Of a stretch of DNA of 5,337 nt, positions 1-5,087 are shown piece by piece. The position numbers were made by a program, and so were the translations under genes. A model generated the notes under the pieces. That model worked only from the letters and a program-made list of their open reading frames with translations, searched no databases and had not been told where the DNA came from. Source of the DNA: CAZYWA01 sp964650975 [NCBI: uncultured bacterium] (GTDB taxonomy: Bacteria; JADJOY01); contig CAZYWA010000545.1 of NCBI GenBank assembly GCA_964650975.1, forward strand, positions 1-5,337, read 5' to 3'. Position 1 is the first letter of the stretch; every line of letters begins with the position of its first letter.

Positions 1-8
1 GCGAACGA

Positions 9-521
9 GTGCGATCGGTCGTTGTGTCGTCTTTGCTGGCGGTGGCGGTGGTGGGTGCGACGGGTTGCCAGCGTTGGGCGGGCGACTACTCGACCACATT
101 GATCATCGGTCCGGGTTACTCGGTCCCCGCCGAGCTGACACTCTCCGGCTCAGACACGGCGCTGCAGCTGGAAGCCGCGCATTTCACCTACCAGAGCCCG
201 TTCCCCGAGTTCGACTACACCGACATGTTCATCGATGGGCCGTGTCCGGCCACGCTCGATCAGACGGGATCGACGCTTGCCGCACTATCCTGTCCGCTCG
301 ATCCGGGCAGCGTCCTCCAAACCCTTCCGCTGCCCGCAGGGACCACCGTGGACATCGGTGCGATCGCGCAGGTCCTCGCTCCGGGAACCGGGCAGGTCGA
401 TCAGGTCTACTGGGGCGCGTTCAACCTGTCGGGAAGGAACTTGCTCATCGCCTATCCCTTTCTCTATCTCGATCGTGCGGTTCCTCCCGACGCTACAGCG
501 GACTCCAACCCTCCCGGGTGA
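9..521 (+). CDS. Putative small lipoprotein of unknown function
   Basis: A 170-residue protein starting at GTG. Residues 1-20 look like a lipoprotein signal peptide: Arg2, a hydrophobic run from about 4 to 15, then A-T-G-C with Cys20 as the candidate lipidated residue (Ala at -3 is less usual than Leu). The mature part is rich in Gly, Pro, Thr and aromatics, with predicted short beta strands, a Phe/Tyr/Asp-rich patch at 59-74 (FTYQSPFPEFDYTDMF), and two further cysteines, Cys79 and Cys95, that could form a disulphide. I do not recognise the family. It is probably anchored in the cell envelope. Only 8 bases precede the GTG, and the frame is open to the window edge, so the ribosome site cannot be judged and an upstream start is possible. 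It converges with the FG-GAP gene, 63 bases away. Existence is fairly sure; the function is unknown. Confidence 0.72.
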   Translation: MRSVVVSSLLAVAVVGATGCQRWAGDYSTTLIIGPGYSVPAELTLSGSDTALQLEAAHFTYQSPFPEFDYTDMFIDGPCPATLDQTGSTLAALSCPLDPGSVLQTLPLPAGTTVDIGAIAQVLAPGTGQVDQVYWGAFNLSGRNLLIAYPFLYLDRAVPPDATADSNPPG

Positions 522-544
522 GCGGACGCAGGCTCGAGGGAGGT
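508..544. terminator. Candidate bidirectional hairpin between convergent genes
   Basis: A nested inverted repeat spans the end of the lipoprotein gene. CTCCC 511-515 pairs with GGGAG 538-542, AC 508-509 with GT 543-544 across a bulge, and the inner GAGC 520-523 with GCTC 532-535. It overlaps the TGA at 519-521. No T-run follows on either strand, so this is only a possible intrinsic terminator serving both convergent genes. Confidence 0.3.
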
Positions 545-584
545 CCGAACGCAGCGCGTCCTCGCGGCGCAGACGCAACCTAGT

Positions 585-2168
585 CTAGGGCGAGACCACG
601 ACGCTCCAGCCGGCGGTGGTGCCGCTCTCGAACCCGTTGGCGAAGAGGCCGCCCCACAGCACGTTGACGGCGCCTGCGTCCAGGGTGAGGAAGACGTCGT
701 GGCCGGCATCGCCGCAGACCACGTCTCCCCATCCGTCGCCGTCGAGATCGGCGATGGCGAGGGAGATTCCCCAGTGGTCGTCGGAACTCCCGGGGTACAC
801 CTTGAACCCCGGCTCCTCGCCGAAGCCCTGGAACGGCGGGGGCGGGCCGCCGCCGACGCCATTCGAGGATCCGAAGAAAAGCTGCACGAACCCGTCGTGG
901 GTGAGCCCGGGTAAGTACGACTCATACGGCACGCCGACGGCGAGATCGTCGTAAGTCGCGGCCCCACTCGGGTGATCGAGACGTCCGGCCGCGAGGGTCC
1001 AGCCGAAGCTGTCATCGGGTTCGGCGGTGACGCCGCCCCCGAGTTGTGCCAGCAGCGCGTGGCCGCCGGCTCCTACGCCTCCCGAGCCGCCGTAGCCCAC
1101 GATCACTTCGCCGGCGTCCGACTGTCCGCTCACGCTCTTGTGGATCACGCCGATCGCGAGGTCCGCATGGCAGAAGCCGAGCTGACAGCTGAACGCCCCA
1201 CCGTCGTCGTCGAAATGACCCACCGCGAGCGAGAAGCCGAAGTCGTCGCCTACGGTCGCCGTCTGTCCGAAGCTCGTTTGCGAGAGAAGCTGCTGCCCGG
1301 TGGTCGTGAGCCCAGCCGCCGAGCCGCGCAGCACCTGAACCTCACCGGTGTTGGCGTTACGTCCCACGGCGCCCATCGCGAGATCGCCAAAGCCATCCGC
1401 GTCGAAGTCTCCGATCGCAACGCTCCATCCGAGCTGGTCGTATTCACCCGCCGACCCGAGAACTCCGCCGGCACCGGCGATGACGATCTGCGCCGTGTCG
1501 GTGCGCAGTCCCGAGACCCCACCGCCGTAGAACACCTGGACGACACCGCAAAACGAGCTGCCGCCGACAGTCTCCCCCGGAACGCCCACCGCGAGATCGG
1601 GCTTCTGGTCGCCGTTCAGGTCTCCCACCGCGAGTGATTCTCCGAACCCGTCGCCCGCCTCGGGAACCGCCTGCCCCGGGGTGTCGGCCTGGGACAGGGT
1701 TTGCTGGAGCAGGAAGCACTGACAGCCGGGGTCGTAGCCCACGATCAGCACGGCGCCCGCCGCGACCGTCCCACCTCCGTAAGGGACCTCGTATCCCGGC
1801 GCACCGATGGCGATCTCGTCGCGGCCGTCGCCGTCGAAATCGCCGACAGCGAGAGCCTTTCCCAGATTGTCGCCACCGGTGCCCGCTCTCGAAGCCCAAT
1901 ACGTGAACGTGCGCGCGGATCCACCGCCGCGATAGAAGGTCACGGATCCGGCCCCATCCCCGTAAGCCGACACCGCCAGATCGAGCTTGCCGTCGTTGTC
2001 GAAATCGCCGATCGCGACCTTGCCGCCGAATTCCGCGTAGCTAACGGGAGGGCTCTGGGTCAGGAGGCGATTGTCCACCTCCCACACCTGCCCGCGCGTG
2101 GCGCGCGGGACGCTGACCACGAGGCACGCGGTCACCGCAAGGAGCGTCGCGCGCCGGCTTTGCCTCAT
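585..2168 (-). CDS. Secreted FG-GAP repeat beta-propeller protein (integrin alpha-like)
   Basis: A 527-residue protein, ATG at 2168 to TAG at 585. Residues 1-26 form a Sec signal peptide (RQSRR, hydrophobic 8-20, likely cut near ATRG/QV). Seven FG-GAP units follow, each with a hydrophobic strand, a D-x-D-x-D-G-type calcium loop and D-L-A-x-G-x-P/A-G. The loops lie near residues 55-63, 110-118, 183-191, 254-262, 318-336, 397-408 and 474-482, which predicts a complete seven-bladed propeller. Unit 5 carries an insert with Cys328 and Cys333, and unit 6 has a degenerate loop (LDHPSGAATYDD). A Pro-rich loop lies at 441-446. The protein ends in GLFANGFESGTTAGWSVVVS, a tail of the FESG...W kind that I recall from many secreted proteins of Gram-negative environmental bacteria. 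Such proteins usually act outside the cell in adhesion or calcium-dependent binding; the ligand here is unknown. No clear Shine-Dalgarno lies before the ATG. Confidence 0.93.
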   Translation of the reverse strand: MRQSRRATLLAVTACLVVSVPRATRGQVWEVDNRLLTQSPPVSYAEFGGKVAIGDFDNDGKLDLAVSAYGDGAGSVTFYRGGGSARTFTYWASRAGTGGDNLGKALAVGDFDGDGRDEIAIGAPGYEVPYGGGTVAAGAVLIVGYDPGCQCFLLQQTLSQADTPGQAVPEAGDGFGESLAVGDLNGDQKPDLAVGVPGETVGGSSFCGVVQVFYGGGVSGLRTDTAQIVIAGAGGVLGSAGEYDQLGWSVAIGDFDADGFGDLAMGAVGRNANTGEVQVLRGSAAGLTTTGQQLLSQTSFGQTATVGDDFGFSLAVGHFDDDGGAFSCQLGFCHADLAIGVIHKSVSGQSDAGEVIVGYGGSGGVGAGGHALLAQLGGGVTAEPDDSFGWTLAAGRLDHPSGAATYDDLAVGVPYESYLPGLTHDGFVQLFFGSSNGVGGGPPPPFQGFGEEPGFKVYPGSSDDHWGISLAIADLDGDGWGDVVCGDAGHDVFLTLDAGAVNVLWGGLFANGFESGTTAGWSVVVSP

Positions 2169-2193
2169 GATCGATCGAGCATCCCGGGCGTGA

Positions 2194-2235
2194 CCGGCGG
2201 TTGCCGGCCTGTGAGGCCGCCCGCCCTCGCGGGCG
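2194..2235 (-). promoter_or_regulatory. Tandem GC stem-loops in the FG-GAP gene leader
   Basis: Two perfect inverted repeats: CCGGC 2194-2198 with GCCGG 2203-2207 (loop GGTT), and CGCCCGC 2218-2224 with GCGGGCG 2229-2235 (loop CCTC). An alternative GGCC pairing, 2206-2209 with 2215-2218, overlaps both. They lie 26-67 bases upstream of the FG-GAP start codon and would be transcribed in its leader. No known riboswitch pattern is recognised. In DNA this GC-rich, some such pairings arise by chance. Confidence 0.35.
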
Positions 2236-2241
2236 AGCCTA

Positions 2242-2282
2242 CCTCCGTTGTGGCCACCGTTTCACGGTGCGCCGGACGGAGG
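2242..2282 (-). promoter_or_regulatory. Long imperfect hairpin, 16 base pairs, upstream of the FG-GAP gene
   Basis: Outer arms CCTCCGT 2242-2248 and ACGGAGG 2276-2282, middle arms GGC 2252-2254 and GCC 2271-2273, inner arms CACCGT 2255-2260 and ACGGTG 2264-2269, loop TTC (GAA on the minus strand). That is 16 pairs in 41 bases with one small internal loop and one bulge, the strongest structure in the intergenic region. It could be a cis-acting RNA element of the FG-GAP leader, a protein-binding operator, or a terminator left from the other direction; no T-run follows on either strand. Confidence 0.4.
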
Positions 2283-2384
2283 CGACGACGGCGAGCGGGA
2301 CCCGCGGCGCGGCAGAGGCACCGCCGCCATCGGCTCGCGGGAGGAAGAGTGGGGCGAAGCCGTCGGGCTCAAGACGGGACGAGC

Positions 2385-2403
2385 CGTCCGATCTGGCTCC
2401 CCG
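2385..2403. repeat. Distal copy of the tRNA-Asn 3' end (candidate attachment site)
   Basis: CGTCCGATCTGGCTCCCCG matches 4904-4922 at 18 of 19 positions in the same orientation; the only difference is G at 2390 against A at 4909. It covers the last 10 bases of the tRNA including CCA plus 9 bases of 3' flank. The rest of the tRNA is absent here. A partial copy of a tRNA 3' end on one side and a complete tRNA on the other is the classical footprint of integration into a tRNA gene. Confidence 0.5.
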
Positions 2404-2530
2404 TACTCGACGTTATTAGAACGCCTGGCAGCTTGCGGTGGAGCGGAATCATTGGGCTTCTTGCGCGGGGTCCGGGGCTCGGCGCGTTCCAGTGACGCGT
2501 TGGACGGTCCGCGCGGATGTTCCACTCGAA

Positions 2531-2601
2531 CTCGCGATGTTGCGAGCAGAGTCGGTGGCGATCGAGGTGGTGGAATCGCCACCGGCCCTCGAACCAAGGG
2601 C
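2531..2601. repeat. Cluster of three adjacent stem-loops ahead of the small antitoxin-like gene
   Basis: CTCGC 2531-2535 pairs with GCGAG 2542-2546; CGGTGGCGAT 2553-2562 pairs perfectly over 10 bases with ATCGCCACCG 2575-2584 (12-base loop); GCCCT 2585-2589 pairs with AGGGC 2597-2601. The cluster ends about 50 bases before the start codon at 2653, so the 10-base inverted repeat could be an operator for an autoregulated gene, a leader RNA, or an end structure of the mobile segment. Confidence 0.4.
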
Positions 2602-2652
2602 GTCGCGGTGAGCCGTTCGCGCTACCATGACCACTGCCGAGGGACATGACCG

Positions 2653-2892
2653 ATGACCGCACAGCCGAAACCGGTTCAGTCGCCTGTCGAGAGCGTCGAC
2701 GAGGGCGAGCCGACGGCGTACACCGAGAACTTTCCGTGCGCGGTGATCGAGGTCTCGCCCGAGGCGTTCGACCAGATGCTCGCCTTGGCCGATGATCCGC
2801 CGCCGCCCACGGACGCGCTCCGTGAGTCCGCCGCCCGGTACCGCAAGGTGGTCGCCGCCGGCAGCATTCGCACGACTGCCCTCGACGAGTAG
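2653..2892 (+). CDS. Small acidic protein with antitoxin-like C-terminal half
   Basis: A 79-residue protein. GAGGGA at 2639-2644, 8 bases before the ATG at 2653, supports this start over the out-of-frame ATG at 2646. Residues 1-28 are hydrophilic and probably disordered. Residues 30-62 read as a short strand (AVIEVSP), a helix (EAFDQMLALA), D-D-P-P-P-P, then a helix (TDALRESAARYRKV). This order (hydrophobic-SPEAF-x(3)-L, PP, a helix with ALRE) resembles the toxin-binding C-terminal segment of DUF1778/TacA-type antitoxins. The ribbon-helix-helix DNA-binding part of that family is not visible. No convincing toxin gene follows: the next 128 bases end at the convergent hydrolase gene. It could be an orphan or decayed antitoxin, or an unrelated small protein. 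The reading frame is likely real; the function is uncertain. Confidence 0.55.
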   Translation: MTAQPKPVQSPVESVDEGEPTAYTENFPCAVIEVSPEAFDQMLALADDPPPPTDALRESAARYRKVVAAGSIRTTALDE

Positions 2893-2924
2893 ATGGCCGT
2901 CAGCGGCCCACACAGGACGAGCGC

Positions 2925-2938
2925 CGCGCCGTGGCGCG
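2925..2938 (+). terminator. Candidate GC hairpin downstream of the small antitoxin-like gene
   Basis: CGCGCC 2925-2930 faces GGCGCG 2933-2938 (five pairs with a CGTG loop), followed by ACCTTTC. It starts 33 bases after the TAG of the small gene. The T-run is only three bases, so termination activity is a guess. Confidence 0.3.
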
Positions 2939-2963
2939 ACCTTTCGACGCGCCGTGCGCAGGG

Positions 2964-2982
2964 CGTCCCACAGTCAGGGACG
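2964..2982. terminator. Candidate hairpin in the convergent gap before the Ntn-hydrolase gene end
   Basis: CGTCCC 2964-2969 pairs perfectly with GGGACG 2977-2982 around a 7-base loop. It lies 39 bases beyond the TAG of the hydrolase gene on the minus strand and 72 bases beyond the small gene on the plus strand, so it could serve either. No T-run is seen. Confidence 0.35.
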
Positions 2983-3020
2983 GGATCTCCACGCCCCTGC
3001 CGGCGCCAGCTCGCCGCAGA

Positions 3021-3812
3021 CTACCGGTGGCGTTCGGTAACGCGCTTGAGCGTACCCGACTTGCTGTACCTGGTCGGTCTGAAGTGGCCGTCGAGGAAGA
3101 TCAGCCTCCTGAGCTCACTCTTGAAGCGGAGGGGGATGCCGTAGAGGTAGAACTCGGTCCTGCTGTTACGGCGCTGTCGGAACGCAACCGGGCGAGACGG
3201 ACCCCCGCCGTGTGGAATGCAGACCATTTGGGGCGTACCTCCTACCTCAGGCTGTTTCTTATCGTGGATCACCGCCTGAAGCACCCGCAGCACGTTTTCG
3301 CGAGTAAGAGCCTTGCCCTTCAAGAGCTTCTTTGCCGCCGTGGAACCCGACCCGAAGAGAAACGGCCCCGTGCTCAGCGGAATCCTCTCCATGCCCAGAA
3401 GTCCATTCGCCAGCTTGAGGCGGAACGCCTGAAAGTCCTTCTTTCGGAAGTCCCAGCCGGCCATCACGAGCTCGATGTTTTTCCCCCATGCCTTCGGGAC
3501 AGCGGGAAGCGTGCCTTCCAGATGATTCTTGATCGCCGAAGCTCGGGCCTGCACTTGCGGAGTGGAGGGCCCCGATGGTGCGCCGAGTGTCGCGCTGCTA
3601 TTCAAGATTGCGGTGCCCTGCATGATGGCATGCAGCCCCGGCAGGCTGTCACCGCAGTACGCCATGAAAACATCCGATGGACTAACCTGAAATACCTTGG
3701 TCGCGTTCTCCCAACGGTTGGTTGTTCCTGCCTGAGTCAGGAGGCTATCGCTCGCGATGTTGAGGTACTGCCTCCCGCCACGGTCCTCGATCCACAGCAT
3801 GACAAGAGTCAT
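3021..3812 (-). CDS. Stand-alone proteasome-beta/HslV-like Ntn-hydrolase
   Basis: A 263-residue protein. GGAGG (CCTCC at 3821-3825 on the plus strand) lies 8 bases before the ATG at 3812, and this start places Thr2 right after Met, so Met removal would expose an N-terminal Thr nucleophile as in HslV. The proteasome-fold signatures come in order: TLVMLWI strand, IASDS with Asp22, ATKVFQV with Lys39, VFMAYCGD turn (48-55), a helix, ELVMAGWD (114-121), FLFGSGSTAAKK (151-162) matching the GSG-helix motif, then VGGTPQMVCI (190-199). Asp22 and Lys39 fit the catalytic Asp17 and Lys33 of proteasome beta with a four-residue insertion in the hairpin. After about residue 204 comes a very basic tail of about 59 residues with 16 Arg/Lys, absent from HslV. 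No hslU or other unfoldase gene is adjacent. It is predicted to be a cytosolic peptidase or amidohydrolase of unknown substrate. The fold assignment is fairly sure; the biological role is not. Confidence 0.82.
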   Translation of the reverse strand: MTLVMLWIEDRGGRQYLNIASDSLLTQAGTTNRWENATKVFQVSPSDVFMAYCGDSLPGLHAIMQGTAILNSSATLGAPSGPSTPQVQARASAIKNHLEGTLPAVPKAWGKNIELVMAGWDFRKKDFQAFRLKLANGLLGMERIPLSTGPFLFGSGSTAAKKLLKGKALTRENVLRVLQAVIHDKKQPEVGGTPQMVCIPHGGGPSRPVAFRQRRNSRTEFYLYGIPLRFKSELRRLIFLDGHFRPTRYSKSGTLKRVTERHR

Positions 3813-3850
3813 ATCCCTGTCCTCCGAATGGTTGCCACAGTACGCACTAA

Positions 3851-3880
3851 TATTTAGCCGAAGGGCTTCCTCTGTACCAA
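3851..3880 (-). promoter_or_regulatory. Weak candidate promoter of the Ntn-hydrolase gene
   Basis: On the minus strand TTGGTA (plus strand 3875-3880) is followed after 18 bases by TAAATA (3851-3856), inside an AT-rich patch unusual for this DNA. It lies 39 bases upstream of the ATG, leaving room for the GGAGG ribosome site. The -10 match is poor, so only the position and the AT-richness support it. Confidence 0.3.
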
Positions 3881-4504
3881 GCCGACGCGTTTGGAATCCC
3901 GGTCCTTCTGCTCGGGTAGGGACGCCACCGTGGAGCTGCCCGGCGACGGCGCGCGTTCAGCGGAGGGGGCGACACCTTTCATCCGGTACGATCGGCGCGA
4001 TGGGCGTGACACGTGAACAGCTCTACGACGAGGTCTGGGCCGAGCCGATGACCAAGGTCGCGGCGCGGTACGACGTGTCAGCCAACTTCCTGGCGCGTGT
4101 GTGCGAGCGCTTGAACGTGCCTCGACCGCCGATGGGCTATTGGATGAAGCTCAGCGTCGGCAAGGCACCGCAGAGGCCCGGCCTCCCAGAGGCAGAGCCG
4201 GGCGCTGAGCTGGAGTGGGCGCCGGGCAGTGGGTTGCCCCGACCTCCACGCACTGCGCCTCGATCCCCAGGTCCCGCCCCCCGTCCCTTGCGTCGGTCAT
4301 CGCGGCATGGAGTTCTGGCAGGGGCACGGGAGCACTTCGCGGAAGCGAAGGTGCTGGACGGCGGTTACCTCAGACCGCTCAAGAAGCGCGTGGTCGACAT
4401 TTTCGTCACCAAGGGCACGCTGGATCGCGCCCTTGAAGTAGCGAGTGCTCTGTTCGACGCGCTGGAGGGGAACGGACACCACGTCGAGTTCGCCGATCTC
4501 AACG

Positions 4505-4954
4505 AACCTCCAGGAGGCGCACCGGCGTCTCGATGCACGCCTCGACGCGCTCTACACCGACAAGGTGGATGGGAAAATCGAGCCGGGGTTCTTCGAGCGG
4601 AAGCAGTCCGACTGGCAGGCCGAGCAGACCCAGATCCTCACAGAGATCGAGATCCACCAGCGGGCGAAGGCCAGCTACTTCGAGCTCGGGGTGCAGATCC
4701 TAGAGCTCGCTCAGCACGCCCACGAGGTCTTCCAGCAGGCGGATCAGGCGAAGAAACGCCAAGTGCTCGAAACGCTGTACTCGAACTCGACATGGGCCGA
4801 CGGGCTCCTGGAGGTCACCCTCCGCCAACCCTTCGACCTAATTGCGGTTTCAGCCGAGGAAGAGCGACGCGAACAGGCCGCCGGACGCTCGTCCGACGGC
4901 CTGCGTCCAATCTGGCTCCCCGGGACGGACTTGAACCGCCGACATGGTGGTTAA
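4505..4954 (+). pseudogene. C-terminal remnant of a large serine recombinase
   Basis: About 149 codons in the frame ending at TAA 4952-4954. From NLQEAHRRLDARLDALYTDK the sequence shows the C-terminal pattern of large serine recombinases: RLD.LYxDKxDGKI...FFERK..W..EQ, a long coiled-coil stretch, FELGVQILELAQHAHEVF, AKKRQVLETLYSNSTWADG and RQPFDLIAV. The resolvase catalytic domain with its serine, the recombinase domain and the Cys-rich zinc ribbon are absent, so roughly the first two thirds or more of a usual 500-plus-residue protein are lost. Upstream in this frame lies only out-of-phase HTH-gene DNA. The last 14 codons or so (GLRPIWLPGTDLNRRHGG region) are antisense to tRNA-Asn, as expected for an integrase gene lying against its attachment site. 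A protein could start only from a chance ATG such as 4445. Confidence 0.75.
4904..4922. repeat. Proximal copy of the 19-base repeat at the tRNA-Asn 3' end (candidate attachment site)
   Basis: CGTCCAATCTGGCTCCCCG comprises the last 10 bases of tRNA-Asn with CCA (4913-4922) and 9 bases of 3' flank. Its partner at 2385-2403 differs at one base. The repeat also lies in the last codons of the recombinase remnant. Confidence 0.5.
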
Positions 4955-4988
4955 CAGCCACCCGCTCTGCCGACTGAGCTACCGGGGA
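4913..4988 (-). tRNA. trnN: tRNA-Asn (anticodon GTT), CCA encoded
   Basis: A complete 76-base cloverleaf on the minus strand. The acceptor arm is TCCCCGG with CCGGGGA, then discriminator G and an encoded CCA (4913-4915). The D arm is GCTC/GAGC with loop AGTCGGCA. The anticodon stem is GGTGG/CCACC with loop CTGTTAA, giving anticodon GTT for Asn. A five-base variable loop and a T arm GGCGG/CCGTC (one G-T pair) with loop TTCAAGT complete it. All stems pair, so the gene appears functional despite the recombinase remnant running through it antisense. Confidence 0.97.
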
Positions 4989-5010
4989 AGGTAGTACTCG
5001 GAGACAGCGG

Positions 5011-5040
5011 AAGATATTGACGTGCGGGAGGGGGTGTCAA
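5011..5040 (-). promoter_or_regulatory. Sigma-70-type promoter of tRNA-Asn
   Basis: On the minus strand a perfect TTGACA -35 box (plus-strand TGTCAA 5035-5040) is followed after 18 bases by TATCTT (plus-strand AAGATA 5011-5016, four of six -10 matches). The -10 box ends 22 bases before the first base of the tRNA, leaving a leader of about 15 bases, as expected for a tRNA promoter. Confidence 0.75.
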
Positions 5041-5087
5041 CCGCACGCGTTGGATCGGGCGGGCGCGGGTGGTTGAATCAGCGGGTC

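Larger units (their letters stand above)
2169..2652. other. 484-base non-coding stretch with dense inverted repeats
   Basis: No open frame here looks like a real protein. The left part (2194-2282) is the presumed 5' leader of the FG-GAP gene on the minus strand and holds three stem-loops. At 2385-2403 is the copy of the tRNA-Asn 3' end. The right part (2508-2601) holds a 10-base palindrome TCCGCGCGGA (2508-2517) and three further stem-loops ahead of the small gene at 2653. At 2411-2423 there is a short repeat, CGTT-ATTAG-AACG, in an unusually AT-rich spot. Confidence 0.6.
2385..4922. mobile_element. Candidate decayed 2.5-kb integrative element at tRNA-Asn
   Basis: The segment is bounded by the two 19-base direct repeats, one at the tRNA-Asn 3' end. 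It contains a small antitoxin-like gene, an Ntn-hydrolase gene of lower GC than its surroundings (sampled 60-base lines at about 50 and 57 percent GC, against about 72 in the FG-GAP gene and 90 at the right edge), a truncated HTH-type gene, and the C-terminal end of a large serine recombinase next to the tRNA. The recombinase has lost its catalytic domain, so the element cannot move on its own. Large serine recombinases use tRNA sites less often than tyrosine integrases do, so the remnant may not be the enzyme that made the insertion. The limits are inferred from the repeats alone. Confidence 0.45.
4000..4977 (+). pseudogene. Truncated HTH-type protein whose frame runs into foreign sequence
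   Basis: The frame opens at ATG 4000 (MGVTREQLYDEVWAEPMTKV). Residues 1-52 form a helix-turn-helix-like unit (TKVAARYDVSANFLARVCERLNVPRP) followed by G-Y-W-x-K-L-x-V-G-K-A-P. This opening, and the later block VLAGAREHF...YLRPLKKRVVDIFVTKGTLDRALEVASALFDALEGNGHHVEFA (105-165), match from memory a widespread uncharacterised family of about 350-450 residues. A Pro/Arg linker lies at 77-103. After about residue 166 (near 4497) the homology stops: from there the same frame reads recombinase DNA out of phase and ends at TGA 4975-4977, inside the antisense of the tRNA. Only the N-terminal part of the gene remains, followed by a junk tail. No good ribosome site is seen; GGAGGGGG at 3962 is too far away. 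It is divergent from the hydrolase gene, with 187 bases between the starts. It may still be expressed as a DNA-binding fragment. Confidence 0.65.

Noticed and set aside
464-1015. Long minus-strand open frame overlapping the FG-GAP gene, plus similar plus-strand frames at 972-1637 and 1701-2495
   Set aside because: They are low-complexity Arg/Ala/Pro/Ser-rich frames in high-GC DNA, antiparallel or out of phase with a gene that has clear repeats and a signal peptide.
2190-2285. c-di-GMP-I riboswitch in the FG-GAP leader, suggested by a CACCGTGAAACGGTG hairpin
   Set aside because: The conserved GGCAAACC and GACGCAAAGCC segments of that class are missing.
2411-2425. Integron attC core around GTTATTAGAACG
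   Set aside because: It does not fit GTTRRRY or RYYYAAC, and no paired partner site is seen.
2394-2471. Second, degenerate full-length tRNA-Asn starting at the distal repeat
   Set aside because: CCCCG can face CGGGG at the right distance, but the T arm does not pair and there is no TTCRA-type loop or anticodon arm. Only the 3' end is duplicated.
2893-3144. 83-codon frame starting directly after the TAG of the antitoxin-like gene, as a toxin partner
   Set aside because: The position suits a toxin, but the translation is Arg/Ser/Pro-rich without any toxin motif and it runs into the convergent hydrolase gene. A faint RRASHSQGRDL similarity to GNAT toxins in a neighbouring frame is too weak to use.
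2931-3857. 308-codon plus-strand open frame
   Set aside because: It is the complement of the Ntn-hydrolase gene, which has the domain motifs and a well-placed GGAGG. The plus-strand translation shows no family features.
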